NCBI GenBank assembly: GCA_030433355.1
Contig: JAUIMG010000001.1
Span: forward strand, 408,976 to 472,975
Direction of reading: 5' to 3'
DNA length: 64,000 nt
DNA from: Bacteroidia bacterium
GTDB taxonomy: Bacteria > Bacteroidota > Bacteroidia > Flavobacteriales_E > Vicingaceae
How positions within the stretch are numbered: the stretch's first letter is position 1; the number at the start of each line of letters is the position of its first letter. Positions 8,878 to 17,069 of this stretch are shown here, one piece after another. Position numbers and translations under genes: made by a program. The notes beneath the pieces were generated by a model. That model saw nothing but the letters and a program-made list of their open reading frames with translations, had not been told where the DNA came from and searched no databases.

Positions 8878-8994
8878 TCCTCCTCCCCGAATTCTCGGGT
8901 CTAACTTGGGCTCACTTCGGCAGGCTCAGTGTAAACTTCTTTCTTTAAAAGAACCAAGGACCCTTTCCGTTCCAACGGGATCAGATGCGCTCTT
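8878..8994 (-). pseudogene. Split tRNA-Asn remnant
   Basis: The plus-strand words cttgggctc (8905-8913) and gaaccaaggaccc (8951-8963) join to give exactly the T-arm region of the intact tRNA-Asn at 9298-9371. They are separated by 37 bases (8914-8950) that begin with the dispersed repeat. A further 20 bases with the hairpin CCCGAATTCTCGGG interrupt the acceptor side (about 8886-8904). The anticodon arm is replaced by a palindrome-like word (8965-8980). The D-arm part gatgcgctct remains and overlaps the end of the GIY-YIG gene. It cannot make a functional tRNA. Confidence 0.75.
8914..8930 (+). repeat. Dispersed short repeat, copy 3 (inside a tRNA remnant)
   Basis: ACTTCGGCAGGCTCAGT, the first 17 bases of the 37-bp insert that splits the T-loop of the tRNA-Asn remnant. 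Confidence 0.75.
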
Positions 8995-9247
8995 TAAAGC
9001 CATGAGCAATAATTTTCTCAATAAATCTTCTACTTTTTTGCTTTTTAATGAATAGTTCTGTTTTTGCGGACTGCTCAGCAGTTTCACAATTAATCACAGC
9101 CCTTAGTTCCCAAGGTCTGCCTCTTCTTGTCCAGATCCTATTAGATTCTGAATTGTGAAACTCAATTCTTCTTTCTAGATGCTGAGTTTTTCCAACATAA
9201 TACTTGTCAATGCTATGAGAATAAAGAATATAAACAAAGAAACTCAC
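8981..9247 (-). CDS. Small GIY-YIG nuclease-family protein
   Basis: An 88-residue single-domain protein: VYIL (5-8) and YYVG (16-19) form the GIY-YIG core, an Arg-containing helix follows (LERRIEFHN), then RRGRPWEL and a Glu in a C-terminal helix (KTELFIKKQKSR), as in UvrC-type and UPF0213-like nucleases. It starts with GTG at 9247, the only start that keeps the full fold. Its last five codons (FKERI, stop) run into the D-arm of the split tRNA remnant. It is separated from tRNA-Asn by a strong hairpin on the same strand. Such proteins cut or nick DNA in other contexts, but no target-recognition domain is visible here. Whether it acts on the neighbouring repeats is speculation. Confidence 0.85.
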   Translation of the reverse strand: MSFFVYILYSHSIDKYYVGKTQHLERRIEFHNSESNRIWTRRGRPWELRAVINCETAEQSAKTELFIKKQKSRRFIEKIIAHGFKERI

Positions 9248-9268
9248 TACTAGTATTAGTTATAAATG

Positions 9269-9296
9269 AAAAAAGCCACGCGTTTGCGTGGCTTTT
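9269..9296 (-). terminator. Terminator of the tRNA-Asn transcript
   Basis: An 11-bp perfect stem (AAAAGCCACGC / GCGTGGCTTTT) with a 4-base loop lies immediately after the 3' end of tRNA-Asn on the minus strand and is followed by a T-rich stretch. Confidence 0.88.
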
Positions 9297-9297
9297 G

Positions 9298-9371
9298 CTC
9301 CTCCTCTTGGGCTCGAACCAAGGACCCTCTGATTAACAGTCAGATGCTCTAACCAACTGAGCTAAGGAGGA
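9298..9371 (-). tRNA. tRNA-Asn(GTT)
   Basis: A 74-base cloverleaf on the minus strand: acceptor TCCTCCT/AGGAGGA with discriminator G, D-stem GCTC/GAGC, anticodon stem TCTGA/TCAGA with loop CTGTTAA (anticodon GTT), five-base variable loop, T-stem CTTGG/CCAAG with loop TTCGAGC. All stems pair. No CCA is encoded. A terminator follows directly, and two tRNA-like relics lie immediately upstream on the same strand. Confidence 0.97.
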
Positions 9372-9402
9372 ATATTTTATTATTCCTGTATGTCAATTAA
9401 CC

Positions 9403-9477
9403 CTCCTCCTTTTCTTCTTTGTAGGACCCTTCCCGTTTAAACGGGATCAGATGCTCTAACCAAAGAGCTAAGGAGGA
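9403..9477 (-). pseudogene. tRNA-like relic 1
   Basis: Has the acceptor halves (TCCTCCT / AGGAGGA) and D-arm (GCTC...GAGC) of tRNA-Asn and nearly the same total length, 75 bases. The anticodon arm is replaced by the perfect palindrome TCCCGTTTAAACGGGA (9431-9446) and the T-arm is lost, with no TTCGA loop. No cloverleaf or anticodon can be drawn. Confidence 0.75.
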
Positions 9478-9508
9478 ATATTTTATTATTCCTGTATGTC
9501 AATTAACC

Positions 9509-9583
9509 CTCCTCCTTTTCTTCTTTGTAGGACCCTTCCCGTTTGAACGGGATCAGATGCTCTAACCAAAGAGCTAAGGAGGA
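9509..9583 (-). pseudogene. tRNA-like relic 2
   Basis: A copy of relic 1 with one base change that breaks the centre of the palindrome (9537-9552). It is the most upstream member of the minus-strand cluster relic 2, relic 1, tRNA-Asn. Confidence 0.75.
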
Positions 9584-9638
9584 AAATTAATTTCCCAAAT
9601 GGGGCAGCAATATTAGCTTAAAGTTTTGAATTAAACAA

Positions 9639-9646
9639 TATCTTTG
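9639..9646 (+). promoter_or_regulatory. -7 element of the PfkB kinase gene
   Basis: TATCTTTG, an exact TAnnTTTG match, 25 bases before the ATG at 9672. No clear -33 TTTG at the consensus distance. Confidence 0.5.
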
Positions 9647-9671
9647 CACAAAATTTAAATCCCTTTTTTAC

Positions 9672-10604
9672 ATGAGTTTACTTGCAATAGGCACCGTTGC
9701 CTTTGATGCCATTGAAACCCCTTTTGGAAAAACAGACAAAATATTAGGTGGAGCAGCTACTTTTATTGGCCTTGCGGCTTCTAATTACACGAAAAAAACC
9801 AATATCGTTTCTGTAGTTGGCGAAGATTTTCCACAGGCACATTTAGATATGATGGCCAGTCATGGTGTAAACACCAATGGTATTCAAATTAAAAAGGGAG
9901 AGAAAACTTTCTTTTGGTCTGGAAAATATCATAACGATATGAATACAAGAGACACCTTAGATACACAGCTTAACGTATTAGAAAATTTTGATCCAGTGAT
10001 TCCAGAAGAATACCAAGATTGTGAATTTTTGATGTTAGGAAATTTAGCTCCTGCTATTCAAAAAATGGTTATCGAAAGGTTACATAAGCGTCCAAAATTA
10101 ATTGTAATGGATACCATGAACTTTTGGATGGACATTGCCATGGACGAACTAAAAGAAACTTTAAAACTAGTAGATGTTCTTTCCATAAATGATGAAGAAG
10201 CTCGTCAACTTTCTGAAGAATATTCTTTGGTTAAAGCTGCTCAAAAAATAATGGCGATGGGACCTAAATACTTAGTGATTAAAAAAGGGGAGCATGGCGC
10301 TTTATTATTCCATAAAAATGATGTTTTCTTTGCTCCGGCATTACCTCTAGAAGAAGTATTTGATCCTACTGGAGCAGGAGATACTTTTGCAGGTGGCTTT
10401 ATTGGTTATTTAGCGCAAACGAAAGACATTAGTTTCGAGAATATGAAAAGAGCATTAATTCACGGTAGTGCTTTAGCCTCTTTTTCTGTTGAAAAATTTG
10501 GAACAGAGAGATTAGTGAATTTAACTGATAAAGAGATTGAAGAGAGACTACAACAATTTGTTGATTTGGTGCAGTTTGATATCGTATTAGAAAATACAAT
10601 TTAG
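9672..10604 (+). CDS. PfkB-family sugar/nucleoside kinase
   Basis: A 310-residue cytoplasmic protein of the ribokinase/PfkB fold. The N-terminal substrate site GGAATF (26-31) and the C-terminal signature DPTGAGDTFAGGF (231-243), with catalytic Asp237 and the GAGD anion hole, are intact. The family transfers phosphate from ATP to a hydroxymethyl group of sugars or nucleosides; the substrate here cannot be assigned. It stands alone between its own -7 element and a strong bidirectional terminator. Annotation as ribokinase or adenosine kinase would be over-specific. Confidence 0.92.
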   Translation: MSLLAIGTVAFDAIETPFGKTDKILGGAATFIGLAASNYTKKTNIVSVVGEDFPQAHLDMMASHGVNTNGIQIKKGEKTFFWSGKYHNDMNTRDTLDTQLNVLENFDPVIPEEYQDCEFLMLGNLAPAIQKMVIERLHKRPKLIVMDTMNFWMDIAMDELKETLKLVDVLSINDEEARQLSEEYSLVKAAQKIMAMGPKYLVIKKGEHGALLFHKNDVFFAPALPLEEVFDPTGAGDTFAGGFIGYLAQTKDISFENMKRALIHGSALASFSVEKFGTERLVNLTDKEIEERLQQFVDLVQFDIVLENTI

Positions 10605-10621
10605 TCTATAAATTATACAAT

Positions 10622-10650
10622 AAAAAAGGCCTCTTTACGAGGCCTTTTTT
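10622..10650. terminator. Bidirectional rho-independent terminator
   Basis: A 12-bp stem AAAAAAGGCCTC / GAGGCCTTTTTT with a 5-base loop lies between two convergent genes and gives a T-run on either strand. Confidence 0.93.
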
Positions 10651-10664
10651 ATTGGTAGTAAATT

Positions 10665-11177
10665 TTACTCTTCTACCACAATAAGCACTACAGCGCTCAT
10701 TTGCTCGCCATAACTCTGGTGAAATCCATCTGCAAACTGCATGGTTAAATAATGTTCTCCTGGAGATAAATTAATTTCAGTTTCTGTTTGACCGCCCCCG
10801 TAATGAATATTCATAGAATCAGCAGGAACTACTCCACCTCTTTTCACATAATTGCCATCAATAATTAAATGGTGGTGTCCCTTTTCAGCATTTAATGCTC
10901 CTGCAGGCTCTACTTCCATTCCCTCAACGCCAAACTCTATTTTAACCGGGTTTTTAACTGCATCTCCATCTTGTAAATTCTTAAAATACACTCTTGCTCC
11001 TTCAGGAATTGGCAACAACTCCTGACCTTCATCGGTCATTGCGGAATGATCCATAGGATCCCCTTCTTCCATCATATTTTCTTCACTTGTCTGTTCTCCT
11101 TCTTTAGCAGCAGGATTTCCACAAGCTACTATACCAAATAGACTTACTATTCCGATAATTAAATTTACTTTTTTCAT
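10665..11177 (-). CDS. DUF4399-type lipoprotein
   Basis: A 170-residue lipoprotein with lipobox IVAC (Cys19) and an acidic, Met-rich linker (about 25-55). The C-terminal domain (about 60-170) contains GHHHLIIDG, HYGGGQTE and LSPGEHYLTMQFADG, the pattern of DUF4399. The His-rich motifs could bind metal, but no activity is established for the family as far as I know. It follows the biotin-carrier gene by 11 bases on the same strand, so the two are probably co-transcribed, although nothing in the sequence explains a functional link. Confidence 0.85.
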   Translation of the reverse strand: MKKVNLIIGIVSLFGIVACGNPAAKEGEQTSEENMMEEGDPMDHSAMTDEGQELLPIPEGARVYFKNLQDGDAVKNPVKIEFGVEGMEVEPAGALNAEKGHHHLIIDGNYVKRGGVVPADSMNIHYGGGQTETEINLSPGEHYLTMQFADGFHQSYGEQMSAVVLIVVEE

Positions 11178-11188
11178 TGTATCTGTTT

Positions 11189-11701
11189 TTAGGATTCAAA
11201 AATTATTAGTGTTTGATTTTTTTCTACGGTATCGCCACTATTTACTGATACCTCTTTAATAACTCCATCTATTGGAGATTTTAAAACGTTCTCCATTTTC
11301 ATGGCTTCTAAAACCACTAAAGGATCATCTTTTTTTACGGTATCGCCAGCTGAGACTGCAGTACTCAATACAAGACCTGGCATTGGCGCTAATAAATCGC
11401 TAACAGCAGAAGCTCCAATGGCGTCCATACCTAGCTTTTGAAGCAACATATCGTATTTATCTTCCAGCTCTAGCTCGTAAGTAGTATTATTGACTTTAAT
11501 GGTAAATTGCTTTTTAACCCTATCAATTTCAACTAATTCGGCATTAAACGATTTATTATTTTTTAGGATATGAAATCTTCCTTTGCCTAAATCAGCAATA
11601 TCTAAACTAAGCTGCTCCTCATTTACTTTAAAAAGGTTATCCTCTACTTCCTGAATTAGGATTTCCTTTCCTTCTCCGTGTTTTACCTTATATCCTTCCA
11701 T
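11189..11701 (-). CDS. Biotin carboxyl carrier protein of a biotin-dependent carboxylase
   Basis: A 170-residue protein. Residues about 1-95 are an all-beta/linker region seen in Bacteroidota carriers; 101-170 is a biotinyl domain with the biotinylation motif EAMKMEN, Lys135 being the attachment site. It carries CO2 on biotin between carboxylase and carboxyltransferase subunits of acetyl-CoA or propionyl-CoA type enzymes. Neither partner subunit is in this window; the only operon neighbour is a DUF4399 lipoprotein. A TATATTTG element ends five bases before the ATG, so the mRNA may have almost no leader. Confidence 0.88.
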   Translation of the reverse strand: MEGYKVKHGEGKEILIQEVEDNLFKVNEEQLSLDIADLGKGRFHILKNNKSFNAELVEIDRVKKQFTIKVNNTTYELELEDKYDMLLQKLGMDAIGASAVSDLLAPMPGLVLSTAVSAGDTVKKDDPLVVLEAMKMENVLKSPIDGVIKEVSVNSGDTVEKNQTLIIFES

Positions 11702-11706
11702 GTGCT

Positions 11707-11714
11707 CAAATATA
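11707..11714 (-). promoter_or_regulatory. -7 element directly before the biotin-carrier gene
   Basis: TATATTTG on the minus strand ends 5 bases upstream of the ATG at 11701. If used, transcription would start at or near the start codon. Confidence 0.4.
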
Positions 11715-11793
11715 CATTATATGCGTTTATTAATGAAATGTGAACCCAATTGAGAACAGATTTTTATGACCTTTGTCATCTTATTTATAATTT

Positions 11794-14394
11794 ATGAGAT
11801 TTTCACCATCCATTTTCCAATTCCTAATCATCGCTCTTATTTTTATTGCTTGCAACAGCTCTAAAGAAATTATTCAAATTGACCGAGAAGAATTTATAGA
11901 CACCGTTTCAGTTTATCCAGAAGCAGATGTACCAACATATCAAGCAAGTAATGAAATAATAAATGACTTATTGCATACTAAATTGGAGGTTTCTTTTGAT
12001 TGGGATAGCAGTTTTTTGTTTGGAAAAGCAGAACTTACGCTTACTCCTTATTTCTACCCAACAGACAGCCTAACTCTTGATGCAAAAGGTTTTCAGATAA
12101 AAGAAGTTAGTTTGCTGAATGAAATAGGTGAAAAATTCCCATTGAATTACACCTATGATACCACTAAGCTTTATATCGATTTAAATAAAAGCTACAGCAA
12201 GCAAGATACTTTCCAACTTTTTATAGATTACATTGCTATGCCTGATCGATTTGAAAGTGGCGGAAGTGCTGCAATTACCTCGGAAAAAGGACTATACTTT
12301 ATAAATCCTTTAGGAAAGGAAAAAGATAAACCACGACAAATATGGACGCAAGGAGAAACAGAATCTAGCTCTAGATGGTTTCCAACAATCGATTCTCCTA
12401 ATGAAAAAACCTCGCAAGAAATTTACATTACTGTTGATACCATTTTTAAAACCTTATCGAACGGAAAGCTGCTTTTTCAAACCATAAACGGCGATGGAAC
12501 TAGAACAGATTACTGGAAACAAGAACTAAAGCATGCTCCATATTTATTTATGATGGCTGTAGGAGACTTTGCCATTGTAGAAGATAAATGGCGTGATATT
12601 CCAGTTAATTATTATGTAGAACCTGAATATGAAAGGTTTGCGAAAGAAATTTTTCCAAATACCCCAGAAATGCTTGAATTCTTTTCTAATAAACTAGGTT
12701 ATGATTACCCTTGGGATAAATACCATCAAGTAGTTGTAAGAGACTATGTTTCAGGAGCAATGGAAAATACTGGAGCTGTTATTTTTGGTGATTTTGTTCA
12801 AGGCAATCACAGATATCTGATAGATAACTCAGGCGAAGACGTAGTAGCACATGAACTTTTTCATCATTGGTTTGGAGATTTAGTTACCACAGAATCTTGG
12901 GCAAACCTACCCCTAAATGAATCTTTTGCTACTTATGGAGAGTATTTATGGGCAGAATATAAATACGGTATTGATGAAGCTAATTATGGAGGACAAAGAG
13001 ACTTAAATGTTTATCTACAATCTTCCAGAATGGATAAAAAGACCCTTATTCGTTTTGATTATGAGAATGAAATGGAAATGTTTGATACCCATAGTTATCA
13101 GAAAGGAGGAAGAGTACTACATATGCTTCGAAAAGAAGTTGGGGAGGAAGCTTTCTTCGCGGCATTAAAAAAATATTTGCATGATTATGAATTTCAGGCT
13201 GTAGAAATACATCACTTACGCTTGGTATTTGAAGAGATAACTGGAAGAGATTTAAACTGGTTTTTTAATCAATGGTTCTTAAGTGCTGGCAACCCAGAAA
13301 TTGAAGTAGCTAAAGAATATAACGATTCTTTAAAAACATTAACTGTTTGGATTAATCAGCTGCAAGAAGGAGAAAATATTCCCTATGTCTTTTTAATCAA
13401 TACTGACTTAAAAATTATTGATAAGAATGGGGAGGTATACCACAAAAAAATTTACTTAAATAAGCGAAATCAAGTCTTTACTTATGAGATGGAAGAGGAG
13501 GCTATTGCAATAATCTTGGATACAGATAAAGATATTCTTGGAACTGTTGACTATAATTATGAAGAAGCAGAAGCGAGACAAATTTATTTAAATGCTGAGC
13601 ATTATTTAGATAAAGAGAACGCCTTAAGCAAGCTGAAAGATTCTGAAGAAGAAGCATCTTTGAAAATAATTGCAGCTGCTTTAGAAGATGAGTTTTGGGT
13701 CATTAAAAAAGCTGCCTTAAAATCAGTTAAGCATCTCACAGAGATAGAAAAAGAAATAACTTTCAAAAGAATAAAGGAAATTGCAGATGAAGACGAGAAA
13801 TCTATACTTCGTCGAGATGCATTAATTGCTCTTGAAAAGTATTATCCAGATAGCTTAAACTCTGAAAGCCTAAGAAAGCACCTAAAAGATTCGTCTTATA
13901 TAGTGGTAGCTCAAGCCTTAGAAATATTTTATAATTTAAATCCCGAAGAAGCTCTTAAAGAAGCACAAGCCATAGAGAAATTAGATGATATCGCCATAAT
14001 TCAAACGATTGCTTTTATCTATGCAGAAAGTGGTCAAAAAAAGTATGCCAGCTTCTTTGATGAAAAATTAAACACGCTAGATGAATTTGATAAGTATGCC
14101 TTCTTGATTAGTTACACCGAATTCTTAAGCAAACAAAATTCAGAGGATATCCATAATCCAGTGAAAAATATTGCGCAGATTGCAAAGGAATCAGATCGCT
14201 GGTTTATTAGAATGGCTGCAGTAAATTCTCTGATAGAATTGAAAGAAAAATTTGATTCATATACGGAGAGCGGGGAAATGATTAAAAGCAGTAATTCTGA
14301 TTTGGTAGAAATGATAAACTCTTATTTAATTGAAATAAAAGAAAAAGAAAGCAATAGCAATCTCATCAAACTAATAGATAAAGAATTAGAATAG
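11794..14394 (+). CDS. M1-family zinc metallopeptidase lipoprotein (aminopeptidase N-like)
   Basis: An 866-residue protein. An N-terminal hydrophobic segment ends in a lipobox-like IAC (Cys20), so it is probably lipid-anchored and faces the periplasm or surface. The substrate-anchoring GAMEN (321-325) and the zinc site H353-E-x-x-H357-x18-E376 are intact. After the catalytic and beta domains, residues from about 590 onward are helical repeats (HEAT-like) that cap the active site in this family. It removes N-terminal residues from peptides. The last 9 bases overlap the convergent RNase HI gene; no terminator separates them. Confidence 0.93.
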   Translation: MRFSPSIFQFLIIALIFIACNSSKEIIQIDREEFIDTVSVYPEADVPTYQASNEIINDLLHTKLEVSFDWDSSFLFGKAELTLTPYFYPTDSLTLDAKGFQIKEVSLLNEIGEKFPLNYTYDTTKLYIDLNKSYSKQDTFQLFIDYIAMPDRFESGGSAAITSEKGLYFINPLGKEKDKPRQIWTQGETESSSRWFPTIDSPNEKTSQEIYITVDTIFKTLSNGKLLFQTINGDGTRTDYWKQELKHAPYLFMMAVGDFAIVEDKWRDIPVNYYVEPEYERFAKEIFPNTPEMLEFFSNKLGYDYPWDKYHQVVVRDYVSGAMENTGAVIFGDFVQGNHRYLIDNSGEDVVAHELFHHWFGDLVTTESWANLPLNESFATYGEYLWAEYKYGIDEANYGGQRDLNVYLQSSRMDKKTLIRFDYENEMEMFDTHSYQKGGRVLHMLRKEVGEEAFFAALKKYLHDYEFQAVEIHHLRLVFEEITGRDLNWFFNQWFLSAGNPEIEVAKEYNDSLKTLTVWINQLQEGENIPYVFLINTDLKIIDKNGEVYHKKIYLNKRNQVFTYEMEEEAIAIILDTDKDILGTVDYNYEEAEARQIYLNAEHYLDKENALSKLKDSEEEASLKIIAAALEDEFWVIKKAALKSVKHLTEIEKEITFKRIKEIADEDEKSILRRDALIALEKYYPDSLNSESLRKHLKDSSYIVVAQALEIFYNLNPEEALKEAQAIEKLDDIAIIQTIAFIYAESGQKKYASFFDEKLNTLDEFDKYAFLISYTEFLSKQNSEDIHNPVKNIAQIAKESDRWFIRMAAVNSLIELKEKFDSYTESGEMIKSSNSDLVEMINSYLIEIKEKESNSNLIKLIDKELE

Positions 14395-14859
14395 TTCTTC
14401 TTGATTCTTGTTTTCATAACCTTCATCTATTCGCAAATCATTTGATTCAGCGGCGGCAACTGCTAATTGATCGCACCTTTCATTAAGCTCATTACCCGCA
14501 TGACCCTTTACCCAGTTAAATTTCACATTATGCTTTCTATAAATAATTAAAAATCGGCGCCATAAATCTTCATTTTTCTTCTTCGCAAAAGACTTTTTCT
14601 CCCAATTAAAAACCCAACCCTTTTCAACCGCATCTACTACATATTTAGAGTCGCTAAATATTTCTACTTCAGAAGGGACTTTTTTTATGCTTTCTAATGC
14701 CACAATTACGCTTAATAGTTCCATCCTATTATTGGTAGTTAATTTAAACCCCTCTGAAAGCTCTTTTTCATACTTGCCAGATTGCATAACTACTCCATAA
14801 CCTCCATTCCCAGGGTTTCCTTTTGCAGCCCCATCGGTATAAATAGTAATCTTTGACAT
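14386..14859 (-). CDS. rnhA: Ribonuclease HI
   Basis: Cleaves the RNA strand of RNA-DNA hybrids. The ATG at 14859 gives 157 residues beginning MSKITIYTDGAAKGNPG and is preferred over an upstream TTG at 14877 that adds six unrelated residues. The four acidic metal ligands are present: Asp9 (YTDG), Glu in NNRMELL, Asp in FSDSKYV and Asp in CDQLA; the basic protrusion (WEKKSFAKKKNEDLW) is also seen. The 3' end overlaps the M1 peptidase by 9 bases, and the 5' end diverges from lipB. Confidence 0.95.
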   Translation of the reverse strand: MSKITIYTDGAAKGNPGNGGYGVVMQSGKYEKELSEGFKLTTNNRMELLSVIVALESIKKVPSEVEIFSDSKYVVDAVEKGWVFNWEKKSFAKKKNEDLWRRFLIIYRKHNVKFNWVKGHAGNELNERCDQLAVAAAESNDLRIDEGYENKNQEELF

Positions 14860-14920
14860 TTTTTCGTAGTTTAACAATCTTGTTTTAAGGCCTTTGCAAT
14901 ATACCCTTAAATCCTATTTT

Positions 14921-15577
14921 ATGGCAAACCAAATAAACCATCTTTATCTTGGATTAACAAATTATAAAGATGCTCTTGAATTTCAAGAATTTGTATTTAA
15001 TGCTCAATTAGAAAAATTAGAAAAAGGAGAAAAGACTGCTAATACACTAATTCTTTTAGAACACGAGCATGTGTATACCTTAGGTAAGTCAGGCGATATT
15101 AAGAATCTGAAAGTACCTATTGAAGAAACTGGAGCAGAATATTATGAAACAAACCGAGGCGGAGACATTACTTACCATGGCCCTGATCAATTAGTAGGAT
15201 ATCCAATTTTTAACTTAGCCGATTTTAATTTAGGTGTTAGAGAATTTGTTTACACGCTAGAAGAATGCGTTATTGAAACTGTTGCTTCTTATGGAATTAA
15301 GTGTGAGAGAATAGATGGCGTAAGTGGGGTTTGGGTTGGTGCAGACACCAAAGTTCCCAGAAAAATATGTGCTTTAGGAATTAAAGTAAGCAGAGGAATT
15401 ACCATGCATGGCTTTGCTTTAAATATAGACCCCAACCTGAGTTTCTTTGAAAATATAGTTCCATGTGGTTTAGAAGATAAAGGAGTAACTTCTTTAAAAA
15501 AGGAAGTTGGAAAAGAAGTAGATATGTTTGATTTGATGGAACGACTTATCAAATATTTTAATAAGCACTTTAATTAA
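14921..15577 (+). CDS. lipB: Octanoyltransferase (lipoate biosynthesis)
   Basis: Transfers octanoyl from acyl carrier protein to lipoyl domains. Of two possible starts, ATG at 14921 (MANQINHL, 218 residues) fits the family better than a TTG at 14894. Seen are [17 protein letters not shown], the lysine/[15 protein letters not shown] segment and the catalytic Cys in [14 protein letters not shown]. It is convergent with lipA, which performs the next step; the two reading frames overlap by 4 bases at their stop codons. Confidence 0.95.
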   Translation: MANQINHLYLGLTNYKDALEFQEFVFNAQLEKLEKGEKTANTLILLEHEHVYTLGKSGDIKNLKVPIEETGAEYYETNRGGDITYHGPDQLVGYPIFNLADFNLGVREFVYTLEECVIETVASYGIKCERIDGVSGVWVGADTKVPRKICALGIKVSRGITMHGFALNIDPNLSFFENIVPCGLEDKGVTSLKKEVGKEVDMFDLMERLIKYFNKHFN

Positions 15578-16452
15578 ATATGCCTCTCTGCATGATAAGA
15601 AGACCTTACTAAAGGTCCACTTTCTACATGAGTAAACCCTCGTTTCATTCCTTCTTCTTTATAGTATTGGAATACATCTGGGTGTACAAACTCAGCAATT
15701 GAAAGATGCTTTTTTGAAGGCTGCATGTATTGTCCTATTGTTAAGATATCCACTCCAACATTTCGTAAGTCATCCATGGTTTCAAGAACCTCATCCTTAA
15801 ACTCTCCTAAGCCTACCATGATTCCTGATTTGGTTCTCTTTATGCCACCATCTTTTAGCCTTTTAAGCACCTCTAGACTTCTGTCGTACTTTGCCTGAAC
15901 TCTTACTTTCTTCGTAATTCTTCTTATAGTTTCCATATTATGAGAAACTATTTCCGGAGCAACATCGATGATACATTGAAGATTTTCCCACTCCCCTTTA
16001 AAATCTGGAATTAAGGTTTCAATGGTAATCCCGGGATTGTGCTTTCTAATTAATTCAACAGTTCTCTTCCAAGCATCGGCTCCCCCATCCTCTAAATCGT
16101 CTCTATCTACAGAGGTAATTACGGCATGCTTTAAATTCATCAGCTTAATTGACTTTGCTACTCTTAAAGCTTCGAATGGATCGACATCTTCAGGTTTTCC
16201 TGTATCAACATTGCAAAACTGACAAGACCTAGTACAAGTATTTCCTAAAATCATAAATGTGGCTGTACCAGCACTCCAGCATTCTGACTGGTTGGGACAT
16301 TTCCCTGATTCACAAATGGTATGCAGCTTATGGTCTTTTACCGTTTTCTTTACTTCACGGTATTCCTTTCCTGAAGAAATTTTGGTTTTTAACCATGCAG
16401 GTTTTCCAATTTTTACTTCTTGATCTTCTTTATTCTTAAATAGATTAGGCAA
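15574..16452 (-). CDS. lipA: Lipoyl synthase
   Basis: A radical-SAM enzyme of 292 residues that inserts two sulfurs into protein-bound octanoyl groups. The auxiliary cluster cysteines (47, 52 and 58, in [13 protein letters not shown]) and the radical-SAM motif C73-x3-C77-x2-C80 (CTRSCQFC) are intact, and the C-terminal RSSYHA carries the serine that ligates the auxiliary cluster. It consumes the product of lipB, which lies convergently and overlaps it by 4 bases. The unusual tail-to-tail arrangement means the two transcripts must share complementary 3' ends. Confidence 0.97.
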   Translation of the reverse strand: MPNLFKNKEDQEVKIGKPAWLKTKISSGKEYREVKKTVKDHKLHTICESGKCPNQSECWSAGTATFMILGNTCTRSCQFCNVDTGKPEDVDPFEALRVAKSIKLMNLKHAVITSVDRDDLEDGGADAWKRTVELIRKHNPGITIETLIPDFKGEWENLQCIIDVAPEIVSHNMETIRRITKKVRVQAKYDRSLEVLKRLKDGGIKRTKSGIMVGLGEFKDEVLETMDDLRNVGVDILTIGQYMQPSKKHLSIAEFVHPDVFQYYKEEGMKRGFTHVESGPLVRSSYHAERHI

Positions 16453-16496
16453 TATTCTGTTTTTTTATCCATAACAAAAATAGCTAGAAATGGTTG

Positions 16497-17069
16497 CTAA
16501 ATGCCCAAGTTAGTTCTAAAGAGTTTCACAGCAATGGCTAATAAAACTATTCCAAATACCTTTCTTAGAATTGCTATACCTCCAGAACCTAGAAATTGCT
16601 CAATCTTAGAAGAAGATTTTAAAACGCCGTAAACCACAATAATATTTCCAATAATAGCAATGATAATATTTTGAACTTCATACTCAGATCTAAGTGCTAA
16701 TAAAGAAGTTAATGTTCCAGCTCCTGCAATTAAAGGAAATGCAATTGGAACAATAGAGGCAGTTTCCGGTATATCATCTTTATAGAGTTTTATTCCTAAA
16801 ATCATTTCTAAGGCCAGAAAGAAAATTATAAAAGAACCGGCTATTGCAAAAGAACTAACATCTATTCCAATCAAATCTAAAATAGACTCTCCTAGAAAAA
16901 GAAATAGTATCATTAAGACTAAAGCAACAATAGAAGCCTTCTCAGATTTTATATGTCCTACTTTTTGTCTTAGATCAATTATAATTGGCACCGAACCTAC
17001 AATATCAATTACTGCAAAAAGCACCATCCCTGCTGTAAAAATCTCCTTAAAATTAAAACCAATTGACAT
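16497..17069 (-). CDS. MarC-family integral membrane protein
   Basis: A 190-residue protein with six hydrophobic segments and the MarC/NAAT features near the start (FFAV-type segment FAVIDIVGSVPIIIDLRQ) and PIAFPLIAGAGTLTSL in the middle. The family's function is uncertain despite the old multiple-antibiotic-resistance name. The gene follows the outer-membrane-type gene by about 80 bases on the same strand. Confidence 0.88.
   Translation of the reverse strand: MSIGFNFKEIFTAGMVLFAVIDIVGSVPIIIDLRQKVGHIKSEKASIVALVLMILFLFLGESILDLIGIDVSSFAIAGSFIIFFLALEMILGIKLYKDDIPETASIVPIAFPLIAGAGTLTSLLALRSEYEVQNIIIAIIGNIIVVYGVLKSSSKIEQFLGSGGIAILRKVFGIVLLAIAVKLFRTNLGI

Larger units (their letters stand above)
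8662..8980. other. Repeat-rich intergenic region
   Basis: About 320 bases with no supported gene. Contains a long inverted repeat (8689-8726), two copies of the dispersed repeat (8790-8806, 8914-8930), a weak hairpin (8841-8866) and most of a split tRNA-Asn remnant (8878-8994). It looks like a place where small elements have accumulated. Confidence 0.7.
9372..9583. repeat. 106-bp tandem duplication carrying tRNA-like relics
   Basis: Bases 9372-9477 and 9478-9583 are direct copies that differ at one position (a at 9439, g at 9545). Each unit holds a 31-base spacer and a 75-base tRNA-like sequence. Confidence 0.95.

Noticed and set aside
9403..9583. Two additional functional tRNA genes
   Set aside because: Acceptor and D-arm look right, but there is no anticodon stem-loop and no T-arm.
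14860..14877. Upstream TTG start of RNase HI
   Set aside because: Adds six residues outside the conserved fold; the ATG at 14859 fits the family.
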